This document shows positions 44,530-52,867 of a DNA stretch of 64,000 nucleotides, piece after piece (the stretch's first letter is position 1; every line of letters starts with the position of its first letter). The notes under the pieces are model-generated. The model worked only from the letters and a program-made list of their open reading frames with translations. It did no database searches and had not been told where the DNA came from. The DNA comes from Aldehydirespirator sp965116195 (GTDB lineage: Bacteria; Actinomycetota; Acidimicrobiia; Acidimicrobiales; Aldehydirespiratoraceae). The translations under genes and the position numbers were made by a program. The stretch spans positions 1,922,001-1,986,000 of the forward strand of contig OZ220491.1 of NCBI GenBank assembly GCA_965116195.1, in the 5' to 3' direction.

Positions 44530-45005
44530 GTTCCAACCCTGTCAAGGACACGGACATCCAAAATCCGAGCGAACCACCGCTTTGGGCCACGCCCACGCTG
44601 CGCGTCCACCTACAGGGGATGTTCCTGCTCATCGTGTTGCTGCTGGTCTTCTGGGCACTGCTCAACTGGGCGGTCCCGGTGATCAGCAACGCTTTGAGTG
44701 GCACTGACGGCGCAATCGTGGCGCGATCTCCGATCCCGTCTGAAGACTCCGACACGGACGGGGGCAGTCTCGCTGAGGGTGAGCAACCACTGGAGGGTGA
44801 AGAGATCGTGACACTGCAGGAAGCGCTGACCCGCTTCGGCTATGAACCAGGGCCGGTGGACGGGATCCTCGGAGAGTTGACTCGTGCCGCAGTTGATGCC
44901 GCCAAGGCGGATCTGGGCCTGCCCTCAGCACCGGACCGCTTGTTGTTGGACACGCTGCTCGCAGTCGAGGACTTCTACGGCAACGAGCGCAGCACAAACT
45001 CCTGA
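44526..45005 (+). CDS. Single-pass membrane protein with peptidoglycan-binding-like domain
   Basis: The 159-aa protein has one TM helix (GMFLLIVLLLVFWALLNWAV), an acidic linker and a C-terminal helical PGB_1-like domain (TLQEALTRFGYEPGPVDGILGELTRAAVDAAK), which binds peptidoglycan in other proteins. Topology would place the domain outside the membrane. AGGA lies 5 nt before the ATG. It is followed after 1 nt by the ORF chain leading to the DNA glycosylase gene. Confidence 0.75.
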   Translation: MSSNPVKDTDIQNPSEPPLWATPTLRVHLQGMFLLIVLLLVFWALLNWAVPVISNALSGTDGAIVARSPIPSEDSDTDGGSLAEGEQPLEGEEIVTLQEALTRFGYEPGPVDGILGELTRAAVDAAKADLGLPSAPDRLLLDTLLAVEDFYGNERSTNS

Positions 45006-45006
45006 C

Positions 45007-45252
45007 ATGCACCAGTCACCCACGGTCATGACAGCCACACAACCACCAGATCGCACCACTACCCAGCAGGCCCGACCAGGTTCAAGCGCTCCCAGGTTGT
45101 GACAGCGACACGACCCACCCGATTGCGCCACAACTTCGGCCGAACGACGCACTCAACATGACAGCCACACAACCACCAGATCGCACCACTACCCAGCAGG
45201 CCCGACCAGGTTCAAGCGCTCCCAGGTTGTGACGGCGACACGACACTCATGA
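45007..45252 (+). repeat. Chain of four linker ORFs repeating the DNA-glycosylase head
   Basis: ORFs 45007/45028-45102, 45099-45161, 45158-45232 and 45229-45252 are joined by GTGA, ATGA, GTGA and finally ATGA overlapping the glycosylase ATG at 45249. From ATG 45028 the first matches the third exactly (MTATQPPDRTTT...). The glycosylase itself begins MTAARPPDCTTT. Confidence 0.92.
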
Positions 45253-46148
45253 CAGCGGCACGACCACCGGATTGCACCACGACATTTCGGCCGAACCACG
45301 AACTCAACCTGAGGTTGACCTTGATGTGGATCAAGACCGTGGTGCAACAACACAGTGTCGGCTGGTGGACCACCAACACACCTGCAGGTGCCGCAACGGT
45401 GGCCTTCAGACAAGTCAGCGGCGAAGTACTTGCTGACGCTTGGGGAACGGGGGCTGAATGGGCAATCAGCCAGGTGCCGTCACTGCTCGGCAACGCCGAT
45501 GACCCAAGCGGATTCTGCCCCCTGCACACGGTGGTGCGTGACCTGACCGCCCGGTTCGGGGTACCTCGACTTGGTGCCACGGACCGCTGGTATGAGGCCC
45601 TGGCAACCGCAGCAGTCCATCAGCGCGTCGTTGATGCGGACGCCAGAAGTTCGGTGTTGAGGCTGGGTCGCATGTTCGGTGAGAAAGCACCGGGCAACGG
45701 GCCCCTGCCGCTTTTCCCCGCTCCTGGCGCAGCACTGCGGATCCCGGATCATGACTTTCACCGTGCCGGCGTGGACCGGGCTCGTGCCCGAGTTGTCCGC
45801 GTCGCCGCCAAATACGCCGACCGCCTGGAAGCACTGTCAGAACAACCGCCCGCGCAGGCGCGCCGATGGCTGCAACGCTTACCCGGTGTGGGACCTTGGA
45901 CAGCGGCGCGAGCCTCGGCCGCAGCCGCAGGCGACCCCGATGCCGTGCCGGTTGGCGACCTTCACCTGCCGCGGCTTGTGACCTTCGCATTCACAGGTGC
46001 CAGCGATGGCACCGATGCGTCAATGCTTGAGCTTCTGGAACCCTATGCCGGCCATCGTGCCCGGGTGATACGTCAGATCGAGGCGGCTGGCCTCGGCCCG
46101 GCGCGCCACTTCCCAGCACCAACTCGCTACGACATCAGCCGGATCTAG
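45249..46148 (+). CDS. HhH-GPD DNA-3-methyladenine glycosylase (AlkA-like)
   Basis: A base-excision glycosylase for alkylated purines. The helix-hairpin-helix is in LQRLPGVGPWTAARASAAAAG, and the catalytic Asp of the family follows in AVPVGDLHLP. Upstream, WGTGAEWAISQVPSLLG and HDFHRAGVDRARARVVRVAA fit the actinobacterial AlkA-like group lacking the Ada part. Length is 299 aa. ATG 45249 is supported by the upstream head copies that end exactly on it. Confidence 0.85.
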   Translation: MTAARPPDCTTTFRPNHELNLRLTLMWIKTVVQQHSVGWWTTNTPAGAATVAFRQVSGEVLADAWGTGAEWAISQVPSLLGNADDPSGFCPLHTVVRDLTARFGVPRLGATDRWYEALATAAVHQRVVDADARSSVLRLGRMFGEKAPGNGPLPLFPAPGAALRIPDHDFHRAGVDRARARVVRVAAKYADRLEALSEQPPAQARRWLQRLPGVGPWTAARASAAAAGDPDAVPVGDLHLPRLVTFAFTGASDGTDASMLELLEPYAGHRARVIRQIEAAGLGPARHFPAPTRYDISRI

Positions 46149-46176
46149 TTGGCCAAAGACAGTGCCCGTCGCTGCA

Positions 46177-46812
46177 TCAATTCATGCCCAACTCCGAGAT
46201 GCGCTCCATTACTCGCTCAGTCTCGGCACCGATCGTGGTGTTGTCCCCGTGACCGGTGTGTACCACCGTGCTGGTCGGCAGGCTCAACAACCGGTCACGG
46301 ATGCTTCGCAGAATCGTGGGCTCGTCGCTGTAGCTGCGACCCGTGGCACCGGGCCCGCCGCAGAACAGCGTGTCACCCGACATCACCCGCCCCTCAGCCT
46401 CATCAAAGAAGCAGCAGCAACCGGGCGAATGGCCTGGCGTGTGGATCACGCTCAGGCGATGACCGCCTGCGACCAACACCGATCCGGGCTGCAGTTCACG
46501 GTCGGGAGCATTGGCGGGGTCGGGATGCACTGCGTCCCACAGCATCCGGTCGTCGGGATGCAACAGCACCGGCGCGTCCACCGACTGCCGCAAGGCTGGA
46601 GCCGCATTGATGTGGTCGTTGTGACCGTGGGTGCAGACGATGGCAACCACCCGGCGTCCCGCCACGGCCTCGGCGATGGGCTCGTGGTCATGAGCAGCGT
46701 CAAACACCAGAACCTCGCGGTCATCTCCCACCAGCCAGATGTTGTTGGTGACCTCCCACTCGCCTCCGTCCAAGGCGAAAATGCCGTCCGTTGTGACCAG
46801 TTCTACAGGCAC
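46177..46812 (-). CDS. MBL-fold hydrolase associated with mycothiol formaldehyde dehydrogenase
   Basis: A metallo-beta-lactamase fold with THGHNDH, the later His in HTPGHSPG, the Asp in SGDTLF and the final His in HTGHGDNT, giving a glyoxalase-II-like binuclear site. In actinobacteria this protein is regularly encoded next to mscR, and is thought to hydrolyse the S-formylmycothiol product or a related thioester. GTG 46812 follows the dehydrogenase stop by 18 nt, so both are in one operon. Confidence 0.88.
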   Translation of the reverse strand: MPVELVTTDGIFALDGGEWEVTNNIWLVGDDREVLVFDAAHDHEPIAEAVAGRRVVAIVCTHGHNDHINAAPALRQSVDAPVLLHPDDRMLWDAVHPDPANAPDRELQPGSVLVAGGHRLSVIHTPGHSPGCCCFFDEAEGRVMSGDTLFCGGPGATGRSYSDEPTILRSIRDRLLSLPTSTVVHTGHGDNTTIGAETERVMERISELGMN

Positions 46813-46830
46813 AGCACACCCACTCCAGAC

Positions 46831-47916
46831 CTAGATGACCACGACTGAGCGAAGCACCTCGCCACGCTCCATCTTACCGAAGGCCTCCTCCACGTCGCCC
46901 AGGTTGATGGTCTCGGACACGAAACCGTCAAGGTCCAGGCGACCTTGAAGATAGAGGTCGATCAGCATGGGAAAGTCCCGCTCGGGCAGACAGTCGCCGT
47001 ACCAACTCGACTTGAGGGCTCCGCCGCGACCGAACACCTCGATGAAAGGCAACTCAATGGTCATGTCCGGTCTGGGCACCCCAACCAGCACCACGGTGCC
47101 AGCCAGATCACGGGCCTCAAAAGCCTGCCGATAGGTCAAGGGAAGGCCCACCGCCTCAATCGCCACATCCACACCGTTGCCACCGGTCAGATCCCTGATC
47201 TGTTGCACCGCGTCAGTCGTTGAGGAGTTGACGGTGTGGGTGGCACCGAAGCCCCTGGCCCACTCAAGTTTGCGATCATCGAGGTCAACCCCGATGATCG
47301 TTGACGCCCCGGCCAGCCTGGCACCGGCGATGGCGGCATCACCCACCCCGCCACAGCCGAACACGGCCACACTGTCACCACGGCTGACCCCGCCGGTGTT
47401 GATGGCGGCACCGATACCGGCCATCACACCGCATCCGAGCAGTCCCGCGGCGGTTGCAGAAGCTGACGGGTCAACCTTGGTGCATTGCCCGGCGGCAACC
47501 AGTGTCTTGTCAGCGAACGCGCCGATGCCGAGGGCAGGCGAGAGTTCTGTGCCGTCGGCAAGGGTCATCTTCTGGGAGGCGTTGTGAGTGCTGAAGCAGA
47601 TGCTGGGCCGGCCCCGCCGACACGATCGGCACTGGCCACACACCGCCCGCCAGTTGAGGATCACAAAATCGCCCACGGCGACATCGGACACGCCCTCACC
47701 GACCGCTTCCACCACGCCTGCGGCCTCATGGCCCAACAGGAACGGGAACTCGTCGTTGATCCCACCCTCACGGTAGTGCAGGTCGGTGTGGCACACGCCG
47801 CAGGCCTGAACAGCCACCACCGCCTCATCTGGTCCGGGGTCGGGAACCACGATCTCTTCAATGGTGACGGGCTCGCCAACGGTTCTGGACACAACTCCTC
47901 GCACGGTCTGTGGCAT
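46831..47916 (-). CDS. mscR: S-(hydroxymethyl)mycothiol dehydrogenase (MscR/AdhE2)
   Basis: A class III zinc alcohol dehydrogenase. Catalytic zinc ligands lie in ACGVCHTDLHY and LGHEAAGVVE, structural zinc cysteines in CGQCRSCRRGRPSIC, and the Rossmann motif is VFGCGGVGDAAI. It oxidises the mycothiol-formaldehyde adduct with NAD+, detoxifying formaldehyde, and also reduces S-nitrosomycothiol. Pairing with the MBL gene mirrors known mscR loci. ATG 47916 has AGGAGA upstream; the longer ORF from 47979 is not needed. Confidence 0.9.
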   Translation of the reverse strand: MPQTVRGVVSRTVGEPVTIEEIVVPDPGPDEAVVAVQACGVCHTDLHYREGGINDEFPFLLGHEAAGVVEAVGEGVSDVAVGDFVILNWRAVCGQCRSCRRGRPSICFSTHNASQKMTLADGTELSPALGIGAFADKTLVAAGQCTKVDPSASATAAGLLGCGVMAGIGAAINTGGVSRGDSVAVFGCGGVGDAAIAGARLAGASTIIGVDLDDRKLEWARGFGATHTVNSSTTDAVQQIRDLTGGNGVDVAIEAVGLPLTYRQAFEARDLAGTVVLVGVPRPDMTIELPFIEVFGRGGALKSSWYGDCLPERDFPMLIDLYLQGRLDLDGFVSETINLGDVEEAFGKMERGEVLRSVVVI

Positions 47917-47986
47917 GAAATCTGTCTCCTGATAGCCGGACTGGTTGACACGTGGGACACTACAGCACCGGTCAGGCATTTGGAAA

Positions 47987-47992
47987 TAGAGT
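47987..47992 (+). promoter_or_regulatory. -10 element TAGAGT of the DUF2277 gene
   Basis: TAGAGT ends 7 nt before ATG 48000. Confidence 0.5.
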
Positions 47993-47999
47993 CACAACC

Positions 48000-48251
48000 A
48001 TGTGCCGTAACATCACAACCCTGCGAGGGCTGGCACCGCCAGCCACCACCGAGGAGATTGCTGCTGCCGCGCGCCAGTACGTGCGCAAGGTGAGCGGAGT
48101 GCAAAAGACCTCCGCCAACACCGAGGCCGCCTTTGAGCACGCCGTCACGATCATCGCTGCGGCGACGGCCGACCTTTTGGCGGAACTGCCCCCCAGACGA
48201 ACCGCACCACTCACAGAACCGCCTCTGCGCCGCCATGCCACAAAGGCGTGA
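48000..48251 (+). CDS. DUF2277 family protein
   Basis: The 83-aa protein matches this short family closely: MCRNITTLRGLAPPATTEEI, then AARQYVRKVSGVQK and EHAVTIIAAATADLLA. The family is of unknown function and common in actinobacteria. The initial Cys-Arg-Asn-Ile is conserved. ATG 48000 is supported by TAGAGT 7 nt upstream. It is divergent from mscR. Confidence 0.88.
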   Translation: MCRNITTLRGLAPPATTEEIAAAARQYVRKVSGVQKTSANTEAAFEHAVTIIAAATADLLAELPPRRTAPLTEPPLRRHATKA

Positions 48252-48488
48252 CCCCAACGTCCACGGCACCCAACCGCAAGCCTACGATTGAGATCATGTT
48301 CCGATCTGCTGCCAGCGCCGCGCTCGTTTCCATTGGCTATCAAGAACAGATCTAACCCAACGCGGCGTGCAGTGGTCGCTGTTGGGCTAGTTGTCTGTGC
48401 TGTCCGCCTCGCTCAACAACTGATCTGCCGAGGGCACATTGTTGGAGTATATGGGCGCTATGTCACACACACCACGTGCTCTTTCGTC
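48252..48488. other. Intergenic region upstream of the cyclase gene
   Basis: About 240 bp. An ORF can be extended from 48288 into the cyclase, but these residues are unlike the family. No other feature is seen. Confidence 0.4.
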
Positions 48489-48494
48489 TACGGT
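48489..48494 (+). promoter_or_regulatory. -10 element TACGGT of the cyclase gene
   Basis: TACGGT ends 6 nt before ATG 48501. Confidence 0.5.
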
Positions 48495-48500
48495 TGCTCC

Positions 48501-49463
48501 ATGAGTTTCAGTGATGCCTTTTATGCAGTTCGAGATGATGTGCGCAACTGGGGTCGGTGGGGCACAGATGACCGGTTGGGCACCTTGAACCTGATCACCG
48601 ATGACGCGGTGGCCCACGCCGCGTCGTTGGTTCGCACCGGTCGGCGAGTGTCGTGCGCCTTGCCGTTGCAGCATGGCAACGGGGTTCAGATCGGCCAGAT
48701 GCACGGGCGGATCAACCCGCTGCACGCCATGGTCAAGATCCACAGCCCCGACCTGGGCGACGCCGACGGCAAAGGACTAGTACCCCACTTCTCTGACGAC
48801 ATCGTGACAATGCCGCTTCAGGCTGCCACCCACTGGGACGGCCTTTCCCATGTGAGCTACGACAACACCCTCTACAATGGTGTCCCCATCACCTCGATCC
48901 AGGCAATGGGCGGTGCCACGGTGCTGGGCATAGAGCGGGTTCGTCATCTCACCGGGCGTGGTGTGCTGCTGGACATGTGCGCAGCCAAAGGCCTGGACCG
49001 GCTGCCGAGCGATCACCAGGTCACCGGGGATGACCTTGACGAAGCCGCCGAGTTCGCCAAGCTGCGCGTCCGCTCCGGTGACATAGTGCTGCTGCGTACG
49101 GGACGGATGCAGGTGTTTCACGAGATGGGGGCGATGCCCTATGTCACAGGCCCCGACGCTGACGGCACCAGCCCGGGGCCGGGCCTGGACACGGTGCGCT
49201 GGTTTCACCACCACAACGTGGCAGCCGTGGCAGTTGACACCTACATCTTTGAAGTGTTCCCCGGGCCAAACTGGGACGACGCTCTCGGGGTTCACTGCCT
49301 GCACGTGGTGGACATGGGCCTCACCCAGGGCCAGAACTGGGACCTGGAAGCGCTCGCCTCGGCCTGCGCACAGGAGAGCCGTTATGAGTTTCTGCTTGAG
49401 GCCAATCCCGAACCCGTCGTAGGAGGCTGCGGCTCCCCGGTCAATCCTGTAGCCGTGTTGTGA
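48501..49463 (+). CDS. Cyclase / kynurenine formamidase-like metal hydrolase
   Basis: A PF04199-type hydrolase of about 320 aa. The metal-binding signature is THWDGLSHV; the N-terminus NWGRWGTDDRLGTLNLIT and the segments RGVLLDM and SGDIVLLRTGRM are typical. Members hydrolyse amides or lactones, such as N-formylkynurenine. The substrate cannot be told from context; no tryptophan genes are adjacent. ATG 48501 is supported by a -10 element 6 nt upstream. Confidence 0.87.
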   Translation: MSFSDAFYAVRDDVRNWGRWGTDDRLGTLNLITDDAVAHAASLVRTGRRVSCALPLQHGNGVQIGQMHGRINPLHAMVKIHSPDLGDADGKGLVPHFSDDIVTMPLQAATHWDGLSHVSYDNTLYNGVPITSIQAMGGATVLGIERVRHLTGRGVLLDMCAAKGLDRLPSDHQVTGDDLDEAAEFAKLRVRSGDIVLLRTGRMQVFHEMGAMPYVTGPDADGTSPGPGLDTVRWFHHHNVAAVAVDTYIFEVFPGPNWDDALGVHCLHVVDMGLTQGQNWDLEALASACAQESRYEFLLEANPEPVVGGCGSPVNPVAVL

Positions 49464-49603
49464 CACCTGAGCAGCCGGAGCCGAGGCTCACAGGAACTGC
49501 CCCGCTGGTAGCCATTCGAGGTGCCGTTCACAGGCACAACCGAGGAATGCACCAACAACGATCCGCCCTCGCAACCCGGGGTGCCATTCGACACCTGTTT
49601 ATT

Positions 49604-49702
49604 CGAAAGATAATACAATCTTTCGATCAAATGGGGTTCTAATAGCCGTTTTTGGTCAAGTTGATCAAATCAGCGCGGGTAGTAACGCCTGGCCCGGGTC
49701 TG
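49604..49702 (+). repeat. 99-bp direct repeat, downstream copy (R1)
   Basis: R1 covers the 3' tail of the AlbA_2 gene and the following sequence up to a palindrome CGAAAGAT-N6-ATCTTTCG (49604-49625). R2 at 51399-51497 is the same sequence with about 10% differences, upstream of the gene. Confidence 0.9.
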
Positions 49703-51397
49703 CCCCTCAGCCCGGGCCGTGCCCTCCTCCACCAAGCCATTCAACAGACTGCGGGTCCTGGCCAGCGACTCACCAACCAACTCGGCACCCTCTGCTGTTG
49801 AGATGCTTCCCCTGCCTCGCATCTCCGCAAGCAGCATCTGCTGTTTGCGCAGTTGAGCCGCTACTCCTGTCGCACCCACCCGCAGCCTCATCTCAGCTGA
49901 CAGCTCATACCGGGATCCTCCGCGCCGACCGGTACGCACCAGCAACCCTTTCGCTGTGGCAACTTCCAGGACCTTGCCCACATCATCAGCTCCGAACCCG
50001 GCTTGCCGCAAACGTCGCGGTGTGACAGCCCCCTCATTTCGGGCCAGAAGCAGAGCATGGCGCTCATCAACGCTCAACTGCTCGGTGCCCAGCGTCGCCA
50101 TCCAGGTCTGATCCTCCGCCGACGCCAGCGAACGGTTGCGCAGCGTGACCTTCACCGAGTTGGTCGTGACCTTGAAGATCGGCGGTTCCATTAGGCGAAC
50201 CTCCATCTCTCGGTGCATCCGGTCAATGCCTTCTCCGTACTCCTCCACGAGCCTCATGGTCTTCAACACTCGCATGATCCTGGGATTGCGGCTGTAGTGC
50301 TCGTCACGCATGTTCTCCACGGTTATGTGTCCGGGCAACGGACCGGGACTCTGCACCTCCACACGGTCATCCCAGACAGTGATGTCAACAGTCGCCCCGA
50401 CAAGCCCGTAGTCACGGTGCGCCAACGCGTTCAGAACGGCCTCGCGCATCACGGCCTCGGGGTATTCCGCAATCGTTTCACGCTTGCGACCCACCACCAC
50501 CTCGAACTTGCGGGTGTGTTCTGCGATGAAGTCCAAACAGCAGTCAAGAACCCTGCTCAGAGGTCCCGTGCATTCCTCCCTTGCAGAGGCAGGACCAGGG
50601 CCGGGTCCGATTCCGGCACGGCGCACAAGTTGCACCCGAGCGCCCGGGATCTTCAGGTGTGGCTCCTTGCCAAAAAGCACCAGGGCCGCTGTGAGCACTG
50701 TCGATATAAGCGGGTCGGTTGACCGGGTGATCCGAGTAGACACCTTGAAGTCATCAAGTGCTCGCAAGATGCTGACGGGATCACCGTTGACTGGATCACG
50801 GGTAACGGAGTCACTGCCGAGGGGACCGCTGTTGACGGGATCGCCGTTGATCGGTGCCCTTCCGTCCGCAGCGAGCGCTTCATTCAATGCACCCAGATCA
50901 ATCAAAGCCGGATCGAACTCGCTCGCCCGGATGACGGGCACTTCTTCGCCCGAATGCTCCACTCGTTCCTGTACGAAGCGGGTGAGGGCGTCGTTGCGCA
51001 AAGGCTGGCAATCACCACCGACACGCCGCAACAGTCGGCCATCTGGTGTTGTGACGATACGACCCCGGATCTCGGGCACGGCGGTGATGGTCAACTCGAC
51101 AGCATCAACCGATATGGCCTTGACCTCCACCGTTACGCCGCACTCGTTGGCGTAGCGGGTGATGCGATCTTGCGTCACCTGCGACAACGGGCACCCTGTG
51201 ATCTGTCCGTTCGAGTCAACTCCATGCACCATCAACCCGCCATCGGTCATGGCCATCGCAGGAATCGTCTCGCGGATGCTTTCGGGAACGCCTCGCTTGA
51301 AATCCAGACGCTGATGCTCAACCAGGCCAAACATCTCTCGAAAGGCGTGCTCGCTCAACCGGTCGGGGATCTCATTGAACTCTGGAGCTACGGCCAC
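49670..51397 (-). CDS. AlbA_2 (Schlafen-like)/HATPase_c_4 ATP-binding regulator
   Basis: Order: AlbA_2 domain (EHQRLDFKRGVPESIRETIPAMAMTDGGLMVHGVDSNGQI), middle region, HATPase_c_4-like segment (AVMREAVLNALAHRDYG, EVQSPGPLPGHIT, YSRNPRIMRVL, EEYGEGIDRM), and a C-terminal winged-helix region. Such proteins are putative transcriptional regulators or stress effectors. At residues ~176-221 an in-frame NGDPVN repeat is inserted. GTG 51397 lies 7 nt after TATTAT inside a palindrome, suggesting autoregulation. The gene is bracketed by 99-bp direct repeats. Confidence 0.8.
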   Translation of the reverse strand: MAVAPEFNEIPDRLSEHAFREMFGLVEHQRLDFKRGVPESIRETIPAMAMTDGGLMVHGVDSNGQITGCPLSQVTQDRITRYANECGVTVEVKAISVDAVELTITAVPEIRGRIVTTPDGRLLRRVGGDCQPLRNDALTRFVQERVEHSGEEVPVIRASEFDPALIDLGALNEALAADGRAPINGDPVNSGPLGSDSVTRDPVNGDPVSILRALDDFKVSTRITRSTDPLISTVLTAALVLFGKEPHLKIPGARVQLVRRAGIGPGPGPASAREECTGPLSRVLDCCLDFIAEHTRKFEVVVGRKRETIAEYPEAVMREAVLNALAHRDYGLVGATVDITVWDDRVEVQSPGPLPGHITVENMRDEHYSRNPRIMRVLKTMRLVEEYGEGIDRMHREMEVRLMEPPIFKVTTNSVKVTLRNRSLASAEDQTWMATLGTEQLSVDERHALLLARNEGAVTPRRLRQAGFGADDVGKVLEVATAKGLLVRTGRRGGSRYELSAEMRLRVGATGVAAQLRKQQMLLAEMRGRGSISTAEGAELVGESLARTRSLLNGLVEEGTARAEGQTRARRYYPR

Positions 51398-51398
51398 G

Positions 51399-51420
51399 CG
51401 AAAGATAATACAATCTTTCG
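51399..51420 (-). promoter_or_regulatory. Palindromic promoter/operator of the AlbA_2 gene
   Basis: CGAAAGAT and ATCTTTCG arms (8 bp each, 6-nt spacer) overlap the minus-strand -10 TATTAT (51410-51405), which ends 7 nt before GTG 51397. A dimeric repressor could occupy it. Confidence 0.6.
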
Positions 51421-51497
51421 ATCAAACGGGGTTCCAATGGCTGTTTTTGGTCAAGTTGATCAAATCAGCTCGGGCGGTAACGCCTGGCTCGGGGCTG
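51399..51497 (+). repeat. 99-bp direct repeat, upstream copy (R2)
   Basis: R2 places a mutated copy of the gene's own 3' tail plus the palindromic promoter directly upstream of GTG 51397. Confidence 0.9.
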
Positions 51498-51520
51498 TTC
51501 ACCTGCTCGTACCGCGGCCT

Positions 51521-51715
51521 TTAGGCACTCACCTTCACAAGATCACCGCCTGTTTGCCCACCTGTGTGACAGTGGCGGGATCACCAAAAATCGCAATCGC
51601 CAAGAGTCTCAATCGCCAGGAGTCGGAGTCGCCAGGAGTCGCAATTCACCAAGAGCGGCAATCGCCAAGAGTCGCAATCACCAAGAGTCGCGAGTCACCA
51701 AGAGCGGCGATCGGG
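51521..51715 (-). repeat. Short repeats of the arfB 3' tail forming a chain of mini-ORFs
   Basis: AATCGCCAAGAGTCGC-like units repeat about eight times. Minus-strand ORFs 51698-51678 (MTRDSW), 51681-51646 (MIATLGDCRSW), 51649-51581, 51584-51543, 51546-51535 and 51538-51521 follow one another through GTGA overlaps, starting from the arfB stop and ending at a TAA. Confidence 0.85.
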
Positions 51716-52117
51716 CGGATCAATGCGGCCTCGTCCACGCTTGATCTCGGAGCGGTGACGCTTGGCTTGGAGTCGTCGTTGGCGGGCGGCACCCGACGGG
51801 CGCGTCGGATGCCTGGCTTTGGTCGGCGCAAGGCCGACGCACAACAACTGCTCCAAGCGTTCCAGAGCTATGTCGCGATTGCGTGCCTGTGACCTGGTGT
51901 CGTTGACGACCGTACGCAACTCGGTGCCGTAGCGGTTGATCAGGCGTTGTCGAGCAGTGGACTCGATCTCGCCGGCAGATGTCAGGTTGACCACAGCCGC
52001 AACACGCGTACTGGAGCGATTGGCGTGCTGGCCACCAGGGCCTCCGGATGGATCAAAGTGCCAGGTGACATCCGCAACAGGCACAACCCCACCAGGAAAC
52101 TCTAGCACCCGGTCCAT
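51695..52117 (-). CDS. arfB: ArfB-type peptidyl-tRNA hydrolase (GGQ protein)
   Basis: A small release-factor-like protein with the catalytic loop SGGPGGQHANRSSTRV and a basic C-terminal tail (RRLQAKRHRSEIKRGRGR) that enters the empty mRNA channel, as in ArfB/YaeJ/ICT1. It rescues ribosomes stalled without a stop codon. Length of 140 aa is standard. ATG 52117 has TAGGGT 7 nt upstream. Its last codons (DRRSW-stop) are echoed in the downstream mini-ORFs. Confidence 0.93.
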   Translation of the reverse strand: MDRVLEFPGGVVPVADVTWHFDPSGGPGGQHANRSSTRVAAVVNLTSAGEIESTARQRLINRYGTELRTVVNDTRSQARNRDIALERLEQLLCVGLAPTKARHPTRPSGAARQRRLQAKRHRSEIKRGRGRIDPPDRRSW

Positions 52118-52124
52118 GCTGCTG

Positions 52125-52130
52125 ACCCTA
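52125..52130 (-). promoter_or_regulatory. -10 element TAGGGT of arfB
   Basis: TAGGGT ends 7 nt before ATG 52117. Confidence 0.5.
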
Positions 52131-52535
52131 CAGGCCCCACTTCGCCCTCAGGCCGCTCCCGCAGTCGTGGCACCCGAACCAGGAACAATGCCAGGGCCCC
52201 ACTGCGCCCTCAGGCCGCCCCCGCAGTCGTGGCACCCGAACCAGGAACAATGCCAGGGCCCCACTTCGCCCTCAGGCCGCCCCCGCAGTCGTGGCACCCG
52301 AACCAGGAACAATGCCAGGGCCCCACTTCGCCCTCAGGCCGCCCCCGCAGTCGTGGCACCCGAACCAGGAACAATGCCAGGGCCCCACTTCGCCCTCAGG
52401 CCGCCCCCGCAGTCGTGGCACCCGAACCAGGAACAATGCCAGGGCCCCACTTCGCCCTCAGGCCGCTCCCGCAGTCGTGGCACCCGAACCAGGAACAATG
52501 CCAGGGCCCCACTGCGCCCTCGGGCCGATCACTGT
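52131..52535. repeat. 62-bp tandem array, six copies
   Basis: GGCACCCGAACCAGGAACAA recurs at 52169, 52231, 52293, 52355, 52417 and 52479, exactly 62 bp apart. Units are nearly identical, with C/T and G/T variants only, so there are no spacers. The array starts right behind the arfB promoter. Confidence 0.95.
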
Positions 52536-52560
52536 CACCAGTCGGGAACACCGTCCCCGG

Positions 52561-52867
52561 AACTCCTGGCTGTCTTGTACGCGTGGTTGCATGAACAAGT
52601 AGAGCAATACAGAGCAGACGTAACCACTGGCTGTCTTGTACGCGTGGTTGCATGCGCGTGACGCGGGTGTGCAGTTTCGTCAGCAGGTGTGCGGCGGGGG
52701 TTGCGCTGGGGTGTGGTGGTGTGCAATGGTGTCGGGGTGTTTCCAGGCTCGGCATCGTGCCACAACACCAGAGTTGCGCTCGGTGTGGTGGTGTGCTACG
52801 TTATCGGGCCGGTAACGTTCCCCGTCGGCTCGCGCTGGGCTTGACCATGTACGAAAGGTAGTGACTG
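52561..52867. repeat. Direct repeats upstream of the surface-protein gene
   Basis: CTGGCTGTCTTGTACGCGTG and following bases occur at about 52568 and 52629. A G/T-rich segment with TGTGGTGGTGTGC is repeated near 52711 and 52782. AACGTT palindromes follow near 52798-52818. The 330-bp stretch may hold the surface gene's promoter. Confidence 0.6.

Noticed and set aside
52131..52535. 62-bp array as a CRISPR
   Set aside because: All parts of the unit repeat; there are no unique spacers and no cas genes nearby.
52139..52660. Plus-strand ORFs through the 62-bp array encoding Pro/Arg-rich repeats
   Set aside because: The unit lacks stops in all plus frames by chance; no start signal or family support.
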